Of a stretch of 64,000 nucleotides of DNA, positions 1 to 11,357 are shown one piece after another (position 1 is the first letter of the stretch; the number at the start of each line of letters is the position of its first letter). Made by a program: the position numbers and the translations under genes. Under the pieces are notes generated by a model. It searched no databases and had not been told where the DNA came from. It saw only the letters and a program-made list of their open reading frames with translations. Source of the DNA: Tillus elongatus (lineage: Eukaryota > Arthropoda > Insecta > Coleoptera > Cleridae); assembly GCA_964006375.1 (NCBI GenBank), contig OZ023266.1:69054891-69118890 (forward strand). Reading direction: 5' to 3'.

Positions 1-208
1 AGAAAGCAAGCATTAAATTCAGTTACCAGTATAACCTATCTAGTAGAAAGAATGTACCATATTTCATCAAAATGACTTTATTGTTTGAAAATGTACAAAA
101 ATGTTACGAAAACAATAAACCTAAAATGTTGCCGAAATAACTGTTTTTTCGGCCAATGAACCTTAGGTTGAATAGTCAAATTTTGCGGTACCTATTCCAC
201 CTGGCACT
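1..208 (+). repeat. Fragment of the TA-core repeat (5' subunit)
   Basis: The text (ACCAGTATAACCTAT, TTTATTGTTTGAAAATGTAC, CCAATGAACCTTAGG) matches the 5' subunit of the composite repeat seen in full at 20938 and 53028. Both terminal motifs of that subunit are missing here. It is non-coding. Confidence 0.7.
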
Positions 209-1445
209 GTGGGACTCCCTTTCCCTCCAGGTCAGGACTACCCACTAAACACCCCCTTCCTCTTCGTGGCTGTGCAGCGGAATCACCTCTCGGTATTGCT
301 TCACTACACCCCACTCTCAGCTTTGTCTAATTTCTGTCTACTTCTTTTTTGTGTTTCATTATGCCTGTCATCACCTTTTTCACTACTTTTTCTTTCGTTC
401 TCCAACATATTTTGAAGGATGTTTCCCGTTGTCAAGGTTTCTCCGATTTTTGTTCTGCCTTGACTCAAATAGCGTCCCATTGGTTACACACCAACACTGT
501 GTGCTCTGACGTATCGATTTCGTTGCAGTATTCGCAGCGGCTTGTCTCGGTTATCCCAAACCTGAAGAGGTATGCACCAAAGCGCCCATTGCCAGTTAAA
601 AATTAAGTTAGGTGGTAACTCAGCACTCCGTGTTTGCGATAGACACATGGTGTCAGTTCTGGTATCAGATGTTTTGTCCATTGTGTAACATCCGCTTCGC
701 GAGCCCATTCTTCCTGCCATCTATTGATTTCGACTTCTGTCTTTTTCCCTCTTCTTATTTCTTCCCTTTTCGTATGTGTGTTCTGCCATTAGGTGTATGG
801 GTATGACTCCGGCGATAACCTGTATCGCCTTTGTCGACACCTTTCTATAGGCGCTAGCAATTCTTAGAGCTACTTTCCTTTGGACACTTTCCAAAACTTT
901 TTTGTATTTGGACATTTGTATCCATTCCTTCCACGCAGGCGCTCCATAGAGTATAATGGAATTGATTACCCCACTTAAAATTTTCCTCTTTTCAGACTTT
1001 GGTCCTCCCATGTTAGGCATCAATCTTGACAGTGCCGACGCCATTTTCTTAGCTCTCTTTTCCACGCTCTTAATATGCGAACCCATGCTCATGTTGTGTC
1101 CCAGTTGGATGCCAAGGTATCTTAGATTCGGCTTGGAGGTTATCTTTAGGTCCTGTCACCGTGAAAGATCTGACAGCTCTTTTGCCAGCCAGCACCAAAG
1201 CTTCAGTTTTGTGGGGGGATAGTTGTAGGCCCTTCTTCTTCATCCAGATGCTAACCCACCCAACGAGCCATGTCGGCATATCCAATTATGTCGCAGCTGT
1301 CTGGTGTTGGGAGTGTCAGCAGCTCATCATAGTAGAGGTTCAACAGGGTGTGTCCGAGTACCGAACCGTGCGGGACTCCGCTAGTTACCCTGGTTTTTGT
1401 GCACGTGCCGACTAATATCCTCCTCTCCAGGTAGCTGCAGATAAT
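209..1445 (-). pseudogene. LINE ORF2 3' end (I/R1-type reverse transcriptase), broken
   Basis: Read on the minus strand from 1445 to about 300, the translation runs through a reverse transcriptase and its C-terminal zinc knuckle. Seen in order: [20 protein letters not shown] and GYAD (the palm block, normally YADD); then, after a frameshift near 1285, GLQLSPHKTEALVLAGKR; then SMGSHIKSVEKRAKKMASAL, INSIILYGAPAWKE and RKVALRIASAYRKVST (thumb and linker). Next comes FGAYLFRFGITETSRCEYC followed by a C-x2-C-x7-H-x4-C knuckle and a weak tail. This order is typical of R1/I-superfamily LINEs that copy RNA onto nicked chromosomal DNA. The 5' part is missing, the copy stops at the (TA)n tract, and at least two frameshifts are needed. 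It is a dead 5'-truncated copy. The clade (R1 versus a related one) is uncertain. Confidence 0.88.
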
Positions 1446-1473
1446 CCTTATGAGGTAAGGTGATATTTGCCTT

Positions 1474-1700
<227 letters not shown>

Positions 1701-1960
1701 ACTTGGTTGTCTAGCTAAACCGCGTTTAGAATATGTTAGAAATCGACGTTTCAGCTCCTGTTTTGGAGTAATTTTAAGAGGTCAAGGAAATATGAAAGTG
1801 AAATAACCCTACGGCCTTATTCTGCCCACGTCTTAGAGCTGTGTATAAGAGTAGGTTGACTCGTTCGATGACGGGGCCCCAATCCGTCTACCGCCTAAAT
1901 CTCACTGAAGATTGTGTTTCATTTTCAGGGTAATTGCAAAAGTTGATGAAAAAGTCAACT
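1701..1960 (-). repeat. Dispersed repeat with TACTTGGTT...CGTTTCAGCTCC motif
   Basis: It shares the run ACTTGGTT, AACCGCGT, TAGAAT, CGTTTCAGCTCCTGTTTTGG with 5258-5504 and 45532-46006; all three lie to the right of a (TA)n tract. On the minus strand the motif reads as a short hairpin (GGAG...CTCC) followed by GAAACG, which resembles the hairpin plus GAAAC ends of Penelope-like elements. That link is inference. Confidence 0.6.
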
Positions 1961-1990
1961 ATAATTCCCGATTTAACCCATTTCCGGCCG

Positions 1991-2010
1991 CTGATGCGTT
2001 TACGCATCAG
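1991..2010. promoter_or_regulatory. Left subterminal palindrome of piggyBac element
   Basis: CTGATGCGT-TT-ACGCATCAG: two 9-base arms around a 2-base centre, 14 bp inside the left end. A near-identical copy lies at 4410-4429, so it is probably a transposase-binding site (inference). Confidence 0.7.
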
Positions 2011-2332
2011 TCATATAATATTTTTTTTCTGTGCAACCACCTTAAGCAAAATCGAATACAGCTAATGTGCGATGTTATATAAAGATGCTATTATCTAATG
2101 AAAAATAAAATACACGTATATCATAGAATATCTATATTGGAGAAATTATTGAAATAGGAAGAAATTAGGATTCTTGTCGGCATATACTTGTATTTGTTCT
2201 TACAAATGGTAAACAGAAGAATGAGCTAAAAATTCTTGAAAGTTCTATTGGAAACCTAAAGGAGAAACAATTAAATGAGAGTCCTTCAGAAAATTTTCGA
2301 ATGGAAAGAAAAAACCAGCAGCTAAACATGTG

Positions 2333-2350
2333 TGATGCGTATGCGCATCA
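2333..2350. promoter_or_regulatory. Internal third palindrome of piggyBac element
   Basis: TGATGCG-TATG-CGCATCA followed by ATGGCCG, which repeats the arm-plus-GGCC arrangement of the element ends in the opposite order. It lies about 170 bp upstream of exon 1 and could be a second binding site or an operator-like site. Confidence 0.6.
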
Positions 2351-2519
2351 ATGGCCGAAACCGTCAACTTCTGCACTTCTGCATGTCGAGACGTGTTAGA
2401 GCACTGTGATGTATTCTGATTCCAGATTACGGATATAATAGCATTAGTTTGTTTCCTGACTGTGCTACGTTAGGTTAGTGTTGTGAATTGTGAAGTGATA
2501 TTTTTTGTCGTGTGAGAAA

Positions 2520-4319
2520 ATGCCGCAATTTCTTACCCAAAGAGAATTAGAACTTGCTTTAGAGGAGATCGTGCAAGAATTAGCAGATGATCGAGGTAAA
2601 GTAAAATTATATTTATAATTATTGTGTGCTCGTGAAGTAATTCTTATGTTTGTTTTTTATACAGATAATAATGTAGATGCAGTGTATATACCGCCAGATG
2701 TAGACGAACTAACTGACGAAGAGATTTTCGAAGAAGACTGTGAGAAAGTAAACGAATTCAATGATATTGCAGGGACATTCGAAATTCATACAGCCGATGA
2801 CGATTTGCTTTATGACTCGGATGATGAATGTTTGGCAGCGAAACGTAAGAAGTTGTTACAATATAAAGGTGTAGATCGAAAACCTATCTGGAAAACAGGA
2901 GAACACTTGCATAATTTAAACAGCAATCACGATGTCAAAGAAAAAGAAAATATTGCTAGGCTGAAGAATGAGTTAGACGGCAAAACACCTTTAGATTTAT
3001 TTTTTATGTACTTTGATGATGAAATGCTTGAAAACATAATTCAGTATAGTCAGAAATATGCACGTGACAATAACAGACATGACTTTATAATCGACAAAGA
3101 TTATTTGCTGAATTTCCTGGGTATCATGATTTTATCTGGGTACCACACTCTCCCTCAAGCTGACTTATATTGGTCTACAGAAGAGGACAAAGGCTTGAAA
3201 ATTGTAAAAGATTGCATGAGTCGAAACAAGTTTAGAAATATGAAGAAAAACATTCACCTGTCTGATAATAACAATTTAGACATACATGATAGATTTGCCA
3301 AACTTCGGCCGTTTTTCGACCTCCTGAATAAAAAGTTCATGAAGTTCGGTGTGTTTTCGACTTGTTTGTCAATAGATGAACAAATGGTGCCCTATTTCGG
3401 ACGACATTCATGTAAAATGTATATGAAAGGCAAGCCTGTCAGGTTCGGATTTAAATTATGGTGTCTCTGTTCATCTGATGGCTACCTCTACCAATTTATT
3501 CCGTATGCTGGTGCATCCACAGAAAAAACTCCACTTGGTTTAGGAGGCCAAGTTGTGGTCAATTTATTATCAGTCATCAAAGAAAATGCCGCACACAAGG
3601 TTTTCTTCGACAATTTTTTCTCCTCCTATAAACTATTTTCAGTTCTAACTGATAAAGGATACTCTGCCACTGGTACGATACGCGACAATCGAACAGGAGT
3701 TTGTCCACTCGAGACAAACAAAATAATTTCGAAGAAGCAGCGTGGGTCACATAGCTGCGCTTATGATGAAGAGGCTGGTATATCACTTGTTCGATGGAAT
3801 GACAATTCAGTGGTGACGGTGATAAGCAACTGTTATAATGTTCAACCTATGAATATAGCGAAGCGATATAATCGAAAAGAGAAAAAAATTGAAAATATAA
3901 ATCAGCCTGCAGTGGTTTCCCATTACAATAAATTCATGGGAGGGGTAGATTTACACGATAATGCAATAGCAAACTATCGTACCAGGATCTTGGGAAAGAA
4001 ATGGTGGTGGCCTTTATTCTCAAATGCTGTTGATAGTACTATTGTAAATGCTTGGAAACTTTTCAATCTGGTTAATGAAAAAAAGATGTCACAACTTGAC
4101 TTCAAGTCATATATTGCATACCGTCTCTTGAAAATCCAGAATCAAGGAAGCGAACAATCTTCAAGTCGGGTATCCATATCTAATAGTATACCAACTGAAA
4201 TACGGACAGATAAATTTGATCATGTGGTGGTTCAGGAAGCAACGAAAGCTAGACGACGATGTCGATTATGTCATAGTGCAACAATATATATGTGCAAAAA
4301 GTGTACATATTCACGCTAA
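2520..4319 (+). CDS. piggyBac transposase, two exons (intron 2596-2664)
   Basis: Cut-and-paste transposase acting at TTAA sites in the nucleus. I place the start at the ATG at 2520. Exon 1 encodes MPQFLTQRELELALEEI and ends in GAG|GTAAAG; a 69-nt intron ends TTTTTATACAG|AT at 2664; joining restores frame as ADDRDNNVDAVYIPPD, giving about 576 residues. Without this exon the frame has only a poor non-ATG start. The acidic N-terminus is typical. The catalytic aspartates are visible: SIDEQMVPYFG (about D263), VFFDNFF (about D341) and GGVDLHD (about D454). The WWWPLF block and a C-terminal cysteine cluster (CRLC, CKKC) follow. The stop at 4319 seems premature: the +1 frame just after it reads NCFEEFHKK then stop, a likely original end of the Cys-rich domain lost by a small indel. 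Confidence 0.9.
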
Positions 4320-4409
4320 CTGCTTCGAAGAATTTCATAAGAAATAATGTTTGTACATTATATTTTTATATAGTATCAGTTAGCACTTGTATTGCATATA
4401 TTTGGCCAT

Positions 4410-4429
4410 TGATGCGTTTACGCATCAGC
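4410..4429. promoter_or_regulatory. Right subterminal palindrome of piggyBac element
   Basis: TTGATGCGT-TT-ACGCATCAG preceded by TTTGGCCA, about 130 bp inside the right end. It matches the left site at 1991. Confidence 0.7.
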
Positions 4430-4563
4430 CTGTAATTCACTAATTAAATAAAAAATATTTTTTTGTTTGTTGGTTTTATGTTTAGAAACTTTACTGTTGC
4501 TGGAGAAAATGAGTGACATTCAATTTTGAACGTTTTTTGATACCTTGGCCATAAATGGGTTAA

Positions 4564-5178
4564 GGGTACCTATATTCACAAGAGTTACATAAGTTATAAT
4601 TAAAGAGTTATTTATGAAAATTTACCAACATAACCCACTTGTCGTTGCAGACCTTTTCACCTCACAGATTACAAAGTTGATAAGGCGTTTATTGAAAAGC
4701 CAAATTTTAAAATCTTGCCTTTATTTTCTCAATATAACAAAATTTTGATTTCATGAATTTTACATTAGTTTTTGACTAAAACCGCTATTGGTATCTAATG
4801 ATTAGCATATAGAAAAAAAATGTTAACACCCATAAATATCTATGTAATTTAGGAAAAATTTCGGAATGTAGCAAGTGCGTGACGGTATCGAATTTTCATA
4901 AATATTTCAAATTTCTATCTGAATTCTCTATAGACATAGAAAGTTGAATTTTGGTATGTAGTAAGACTAACATATCAACCAAATTTCATCAAAATAACCT
5001 TGTTATTTTTTGAGATACAATTATTTTTTCCGCAAAATTATTATTTTTTTTGAAAAAATGATTCGATAGGGCTGGATAACAAACTCATCCAAGCTATTAA
5101 TAAAAGAAAAAATCTAGCAGGGTCTAACAAATTGGTTAATCACTTTTTGAGTTATCGTTTGGATACACACACACACAC

Positions 5179-5180
<2 letters not shown>
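4564..5180 (+). repeat. Decayed TA-core repeat, left module
   Basis: The terminal motif is recognisable at 4866 (GCAAGTGCGTGACGGTATCG then AATTTTCAT). Module text follows (CAACCAAATTTCATCAAAAT, GGATAACAAACTCATCCAAG, TTTTTGAGTTATCG) and leads into (CA)n and (TA)n, the order seen in the better copies at 21420-21950 and 53640-54430. No gene. Confidence 0.6.

Positions 5181-5257
<77 letters not shown>
5163..5257. repeat. (CA)n-(TA)n microsatellite
   Basis: Short ACAC run then about 75 bp of TA. Confidence 0.97.
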
Positions 5258-5625
<368 letters not shown>

Positions 5626-6376
5626 TAAACATACAAATTTTTGCAAAGTGTCACCGATACCTCTCATTTAGCGAATTTTTTTAAAAATAAAGATTCGCAA
5701 AAAAGCAACTTTTTCTTAGAAAACAAGCTTTGAAGTACTAAAAATGAAAAATTTTCTCGGTTTAAAGTTTTTCGTGATGCAGCTTTTTAGTCAACTCTCT
5801 TTTGCACAAAATCTGACTTTTGGAAATTCACCTTTGTATGTTTTATATGATTTAGCATAAAACGCAAAGAAAAATTTACATGTTATATTTTATTTTCATG
5901 TCCAGCTTAACTTGGCAATTCGTTTCCCTCGTCTTCAACAATAGCACATCCCACTTGATTCACAGCCGCCCTCGATTCCTTCTTACTCCGGCAAATGTAT
6001 TCTATCTGCATACCCCGACACAACAAGCATTGTTCACTGTAATAAATATCCCCGCCTCTGTTTCAGACGTTATTCGATCCACTGTTCCAAAACTTGCTCC
6101 AACCACTGCAGGATTCACGTAACGAATTATTTAACCAGGCACTTAAGATGATGGCAAAGTGTTTTTATAAAGTGAGCAACTGAAAGAGTTTTAGAAACTT
6201 GCTAACAAACTTGGTAAACTCAATTGAGCTACGTATATCAGGTCTTCGATAAATGTTGCGAAACTGAGTTTTGGTAAAAACGTAGGACAATAAACAAGAC
6301 AAAGAGCTGACTTTTATATTTCCTGCAGCCACTAAAGTTTTAACGTTATGCATTTTTCAGTTGCATTACCCAACTA
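5626..6376. other. No recognisable gene
   Basis: 5650-5700 shows the TTAGCGAATTTTT terminal hairpin motif of the TA-core family. 5900-6120 is less AT-rich and has an open frame of 80 codons that resembles nothing I know. The rest is unremarkable. Confidence 0.4.
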
Positions 6377-6437
6377 AGTAAAGATTGAAACCAGTGATGA
6401 GCACTGATAAGTAAACTTTTTTCATACCTTTTAAAGA

Positions 6438-6477
6438 CCTGACGATCGTTTCACTAAAAAGTTAGCGTCATCAGAGG
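6438..6477 (-). ncRNA. Hammerhead ribozyme-like motif (PLE type)
   Basis: Minus strand: CCT, CTGATGA, a stem-loop (GCTAA...TTAGT), GAAAC, GATCGTC, AGG. Core boxes CTGATGA and GAAA are intact. CCT/AGG forms a minimal stem I and ACGATCGT a tiny self-complementary stem III. The base after CTGATGA is a C with no clean partner, so activity is uncertain. Confidence 0.6.
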
Positions 6478-6505
6478 CTACAATTTTTTTAAATCCTTTT
6501 TTATG

Positions 6506-6545
6506 CTCTAATGACGCTAACTTTGCAAATGAAACGATCGTTAGG
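6506..6545 (+). ncRNA. Decayed hammerhead-like motif
   Basis: CTAATGA replaces CTGATGA and the stem II 3' strand (GCAAAT) no longer pairs. GAAACGATCGTTAGG is retained. Probably inactive. Confidence 0.5.
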
Positions 6546-6570
6546 TCGCTATGGTTATTTGGGTTCTCCA

Positions 6571-7330
6571 AGTGTACTAACGCATTAACTAAATAAAATT
6601 AAATATATTGTAAGGCTTTTGCTTTTTTAGCAAAAGCAACAGATAGTAAGATATTTATAATGTACCCAAGTACCACACAATACAGTTTGAAGTATCGTAC
6701 CTGGTTTAGACTTAAATCGAGGTACCCTAAAATAATACCCGGGTACACAATGCAAGAATGTTTGTCATTTTATTATAGCTTTATAATCGATACGAAAAGT
6801 ATCATATCCACAGTTCTCTCGTAAAACAGACGCAATCGTTGTCAAGCAACATGCTCACAAAAGCAATATTGAAACAAAAAAAAATTCGATCGCAACAAAT
6901 GCGTTATGCTAGCGTGTTTTCATTAACTCAACTTGTCAGTAACTTAAAAACTTTATTTTGGCACACAGTAAGGTTTTAAATAGGGCAATATGTCTACGAA
7001 GTTGCGTCAAATTAACTGTGTCATTTTTTGAAATACAAATCATTTTTTCAAAAATTACGAGTAGAAACGTCAAAGGCCCAGCCTTTACTTTTTACTTTAA
7101 CTTACGTACTTTAATCCCCATTGCCTTCTATTTTACTAAAATATTTGCAGAAAATGTATTTCAAATTGACCCCTTCGCTGATGCTTTGGTTGTAGTTTCG
7201 GTTAAAGAGTTTGTGGTAGTCTACTATTCTTTGCGAATTTTCGTAGAAAAAGTCCGCAAAAGTGCAAATCGCTGCTTTTAAATTTTTTACTTCGATCGAC
7301 TTATTACAAAACTAATTTTAAAAAAATTCG
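6571..7330. other. No recognisable gene
   Basis: AT-rich. There is a short hairpin at about 6617-6640 (GCTTTTGC...GCAAAAGC). A 107-codon open frame at 6958 has no recognisable motif. I see nothing else. Confidence 0.4.
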
Positions 7331-7700
7331 ACACGCAGCAAGTGTATTATCCTAGTGAATTTTCACAGGAATTGTACACTATTAGTACGACATATTACTA
7401 GAATTTACACTTTAAATTTAAACGGACCTTGAAGATTGGATTAAAGGCCCTAATACAGGCTCATTTAAAGAGTTTTTTTCGAAAGTGCTATAATCGACAT
7501 CTCTCTATTATCAAGAAAAACCCATCTTAATCTTGTGTTCTAGCTCCGTTTGCGATAAATGCCCAAAATTGAATTTTATATGAAGCTAGAAAATTAAAAT
7601 TTGGTATACCTGCCTATCTAGGTACAGTAATAGTATCTTTAAAAGAAACTTGTATTACAAATATAATATTATCTTATTTTATATCAATAATAAAAAATGT
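7331..7700 (+). repeat. Dispersed repeat with GCAGCAAGTG terminus
   Basis: Starts ACGCAGCAAGTGTATTATCC, then AATTGTACACTATTAGTA and AAACGGACCTTGAAGAT. Inverted copies lie at 33290-33560, and 47551-48090 holds both orientations. It shares its terminal motif with the TA-core family but has a different interior. Confidence 0.65.
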
Positions 7701-8690
7701 GTAAAAATTTATAATTATAACTTATATGTGATAAAGTTATCCAGGCGTTTAAAAAAAATCATATATTGGTCCAAATGTATGAAATTTACTTACTACAATA
7801 TTAATTCTGACAAATATTAAAGTTAATGCAATAAAACAAAACGTTAATGTGAATCGTGCCGGAATAGAACACGTACCGCCCTTCAAGCACAAGTGGCCAG
7901 CCGAACACGTTCGCCACTTGGTCATTGGAGCTGCTTATTTAGATAGTATTGAGATTGATCTTTCTATGCTACATTTTCAGTCTGAAACTTTAATTGGGGC
8001 CGTTCATCAAATTGCAAATATACTCGTACCTAGTGTATTTTAAAAATGTATTGAATCTCCCACTTAAAGAGCCTTACTTTTTGCAATCACTTCATTTTTT
8101 ATTTAGTGTTATCTGTACATTCGTGTAATAGCTTTGTTATAGCATAAGAATCAATTGTTTATTAGTCTATTATGCCGACGACTGTGGCTATGGCAGTTGT
8201 ATGGTGTTGAGATTGACAACGGTGGTCGAGTTTTTGGGATTTTAATGGCCGAGATTTTCCGATCGCTAGCAAGATCTATAAAGCAATTTTATAGATCTTG
8301 GATTGCTGGTACGTTTTACCCCCTTTATTGTAATATTTGGTCCTGTGCTATGTATCAATCTACGCATGGTAGCTAACTAGTCTGTCTTTGTCAGTCATTG
8401 GACCTTAAGCACTTAAGTGGTATCGACTCATGTCTTTTAGATTTTATTCTTGATTTGAAAAAGCTCCAAATTTTGTGAACCAATTTACTTTAAATTTACA
8501 ACAGAGGTTTACGTGCACAATATCTAGCCATGTGTAAGGTCTCATTTAAGTTACTTCAATACTTTCAAAAATATATCGTTTTCAAAAAATATTTTTGTAT
8601 ATTTTTGGGGGAAAGACATGTCCGTTATAGCTGATTTACGAACTTGTTCGCGGTCTCAACAAAATAAAGATATGTGCTAAGTTTAGTTCA
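7701..8690. other. No recognisable gene; one perfect 12-bp hairpin
   Basis: AAGATCTATAAA (8271-8282) and TTTATAGATCTT (8288-8299) form a perfect 12-bp stem with a 5-base loop. The short open frames at 7849 and 8155 resemble no family I know. Confidence 0.45.
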
Positions 8691-9080
8691 AATTAGTAGT
8701 GTATTTTTTGAACGGACCTAGGTTTTGGGTTCTAAGTTCTAGGACCCAAATTCGTGCTCATCTGAAGAATTTTTTTCAAAAGCTTTTCATCATGACCTCT
8801 CTATTAGCGAATTTTTCTTAATGAAAATTCGCTAATACCGACGGAGAGTCTGTGTTATGGTAATGAATAATGTGCCAACATGCATTTAGAAGGATGCGCT
8901 TACGCAGCAAGTGCGTTATAGCAACGACTATGGTAAGGACATAATTGAAAACTAGATTTAAAAATGCAGAGGCAGCAACTGTGTCATGGTAACGAATAAG
9001 TCATCTATATGCGTTATGAAAAAAATGCTGACGCAACAATTGTGCCACGCTAACAAACAAGATACCAGTATACTACAAAA
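8691..9080 (+). repeat. TA-core 3' module followed by three decayed terminal motifs
   Basis: 8700-8850 is the 3' module (GGTTCTAAGTTCTAGGACCC, TCATCTGAAGAATTTTTTTC) ending in the hairpin TTAGCGAATTTTT...AAAATTCGCTAA. Then three degenerate terminal motifs follow in tandem near 8903 (ACGCAGCAAGTGCGTTATAG), 8972 and 9030. Confidence 0.6.
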
Positions 9081-9352
9081 AAATCATTTTAATTTGCTCA
9101 TGATTTTTTTACAAGGACCAAGAAAAAAATCGTGTCGACTTATCATTTGAAAAATCCATATTCTCTCGAATATTAAATGAAAATAAACCACCGTTTACAT
9201 GCAGTCGGCTACATCAACAATCCGTGGAAACTGCCAAACACACATTGAACTAATTTATCTAAGGTAGCTACGTTGCTACGTTCATTGTTTAATTCCCGTC
9301 TGTTGCTTTTTAAAATGGTTAGGTATACTTTTGTAGAATAAGATAAATTATT

Positions 9353-9663
9353 ATGTGTTATGGCGAGACTCGATCGAATTCTAGTGAAGCCCAGACAAGT
9401 TCCTCATGTGTTAACAACGAAGAATCTATTTTGCAAATGGTAAAAAATAATCCTGTGATAAGCGAAAGAAAAATAAGTCCTGCTATACACAATGTAAACC
9501 GTAAATCAACCAGACAAATTCTTAAGGAACAACTTCTCCACCAGCTTCATTTCCAAAAAGTTTGCCACTTATTAGAATACGATTATTTATCCTGTGTGCA
9601 ATGTTGCGAGTGGCTGCAAAATCAAGAGAGCATTTTCTGCCATTAACTATGTTTACCGATGAG
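9353..9663 (+). pseudogene. Mariner (DD41D-type) transposase N-terminal fragment
   Basis: The translation shows EESILQMVKNNPVISERKIS, then RKSTRQILKEQLLHQLHFQK and CCEWLQNQESIF, the second helix-turn-helix and linker of mariner transposases. A shift to the neighbouring frame gives HFLPLTMFTDEA, the block around the first catalytic Asp. Sequence identity stops exactly there, where the unrelated GC-rich repeat begins. The element is truncated by that insertion or by deletion and cannot be functional. DD41D assignment rests on similarity of these blocks to the better copies in this window. Confidence 0.75.
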
Positions 9664-10712
9664 GCCCCGAGTCAAATACTGACGGATGTCTGGTCGAGAC
9701 AAACTCGGAGAGAGGTTATCTCTCTTTGAGATTTGAGACGGGCAAGCGACTTCGCTCAGATGGCAGTACATCTGTCAAACAAAGCTTCACCTCGCAGATG
9801 TCTCCTGTCGGAAGCTCGATTTGTTGGGTGAAATTTAAGCTAACGCTGGCCGGTGCTGGGCCTGGACGAATCCAGAGGTGGCTGACTTTTCTAGGGGTGG
9901 ATTACATCTGGAGACTTGGGCCTAATCTGTGAGCGTCGATACAGGCTAACGACCCCGCCTGGATGCTGCTCGAGGGCGGGACTTTATGATACCGCCTCGA
10001 GTCAATGAAACACTGGCGGGGGTCTGGTGCAGGTGAGGCTGGGTGAGACGGATATCTCTGGAGAGTAATATGTACCCGGAGTTTGACGCCTCCACTGTAG
10101 CCTCAGAGACTGACAATTAACCTCGTTTGGTTGTTACTCGGGATCATGGTTCCAGATGATTCCGCCCTGGATTGAGCCTTGGCATGTGTCGTGTGTCTAG
10201 ACGTCCCGGGGGGCTCTGATCTCTGATGAGTGGTAAACACGCGGAGTTTGGAGCTCATACTGTGTGCCAGGAAACAGACGGACAGCCCCGCTGGGGTAAT
10301 GCTCGGGAACGGGACTTGATGGGATGTTACCTTGAGTCTAACACTGTTAGGTGTCAGATTTAGACGAGCCTGAGCGGAGCTGAGATCTCTAGGGGTGGAT
10401 TACAACTGGAGATTAGATGCAGCTCGAGAGTGGGACTTCATGATACCGCCTCGAGGCAAACACTGATGGATGACGGGCCCAGACGAACTCGGAGAGAGGT
10501 TATCTCTCTTGAGCTTCGAAACGGGCAAGCGACTTCACTCAGTACACATGCCAAACAAACTTTCACCCTCAAGAAAAGATCGACTCCCTCAGGGAGCTGG
10601 AATTGATGGGTGAAATCTTAATAATTAGAAGTGAGCCACAATAGACCTATGGTCGCGGTGGAGTCACTGGAATAGCCCACTCACAATAAAATCTAATCTA
10701 ATCTAATCTATG
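9664..10712 (+). repeat. GC-rich repeat block with (TCTAA)n 3' tail
   Basis: Markedly GC-rich compared with its surroundings. It has internal repeats: ACTCGGAGAGAGGTTATCTC occurs near 9703 and 10488, and TGATACCGCCTCGAG near 9986 and 10441. The 3' end reads CACAATAAAATCTAATCTAA, a tail form typical of non-LTR elements or SINEs. No long frame is open. It may be a LINE 5'UTR/3'UTR fusion or a SINE-like element; I cannot name it. Confidence 0.55.
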
Positions 10713-10776
10713 TCCCGAAAACCAAAGGATTTCGGACATAAGTTTACAAAACCTTTTTTATGTCCTCTATTGCGTG

Positions 10777-10905
<129 letters not shown>

Positions 10906-11357
10906 GTAAAATAGCGTAGATTATTTTTATAAAAATTAGTTACCATAACGCACTCGCTACGTCCAGACTTTTTTATTTTATTTTAATGTATAAAATAAAT
11001 GCGCTTAGGTATTGTATAATATTCTAAATAATTAATTTTTAGTCAACTATTGATCAAATTCTAACACTCCGCAAAGTTATGAAGTTTTTCTCTTCATTGT
11101 AAAATTTGATAAACGCACGTAGCATCTTTTGACTTGACAGCGACGACGTAATGCACTTTCCTCAAAGTAAGTATATTTAAAACACTTTCCTTTAAAATAA
11201 AAATCTAAAAAAATTAAGGGCATCTTGCTTTATATCTTTCCTATCCTTATAAGATATGTAACATTGAAAGTAGAATAATTAATAACAAATGTAGTTTCTA
11301 GCAAGATAACATATAAACATAAATATAAATGTGTGTTTACAAGTTTATGCCTACCGT

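Larger units (their letters stand above)
1973..4563 (+). mobile_element. piggyBac-family DNA transposon
   Basis: The element is bounded by TTAA at both ends (1973-1976 and 4560-4563), the target duplication of this superfamily. Inside the TTAA lie short inverted repeats: CCCATTTCCGGCC on the left and GGCCATAAATGGG on the right. Each end also carries a subterminal palindrome of the form TGATGCG...CGCATCA. The interior holds one transposase gene in two exons. Length is about 2.59 kb, normal for the family. It sits between a PLE-like repeat and a decayed TA-core repeat, so it inserted into older repeats. The coding frame is nearly intact, suggesting a fairly young copy. Confidence 0.93.
6377..6570. 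mobile_element. Inverted pair of Penelope-like element ends
   Basis: The left half (AAGTAAAGATTGAAACC... to 6477) is the minus-strand 3' end of the PLE found at 40886-42505. The right half (6506 to about 6567, ending GGGTTCTCCAAGTGTAC) is the same end on the plus strand. They are separated by only about 28 bp. It is therefore the same head-to-head arrangement as at 40.9-42.5 kb with nearly all internal sequence absent. Both halves carry a hammerhead-like core. Confidence 0.75.

Noticed and set aside
484..720. 78-codon minus frame inside the LINE remnant
   Set aside because: The neighbouring minus frame carries the real LINE zinc-knuckle reading (CEYC...H....C), so this frame is a shadow.
956..1415. 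Plus-strand frames of 84-88 codons across the LINE
   Set aside because: They lie antisense to the recognisable reverse transcriptase blocks and have no motif of their own.
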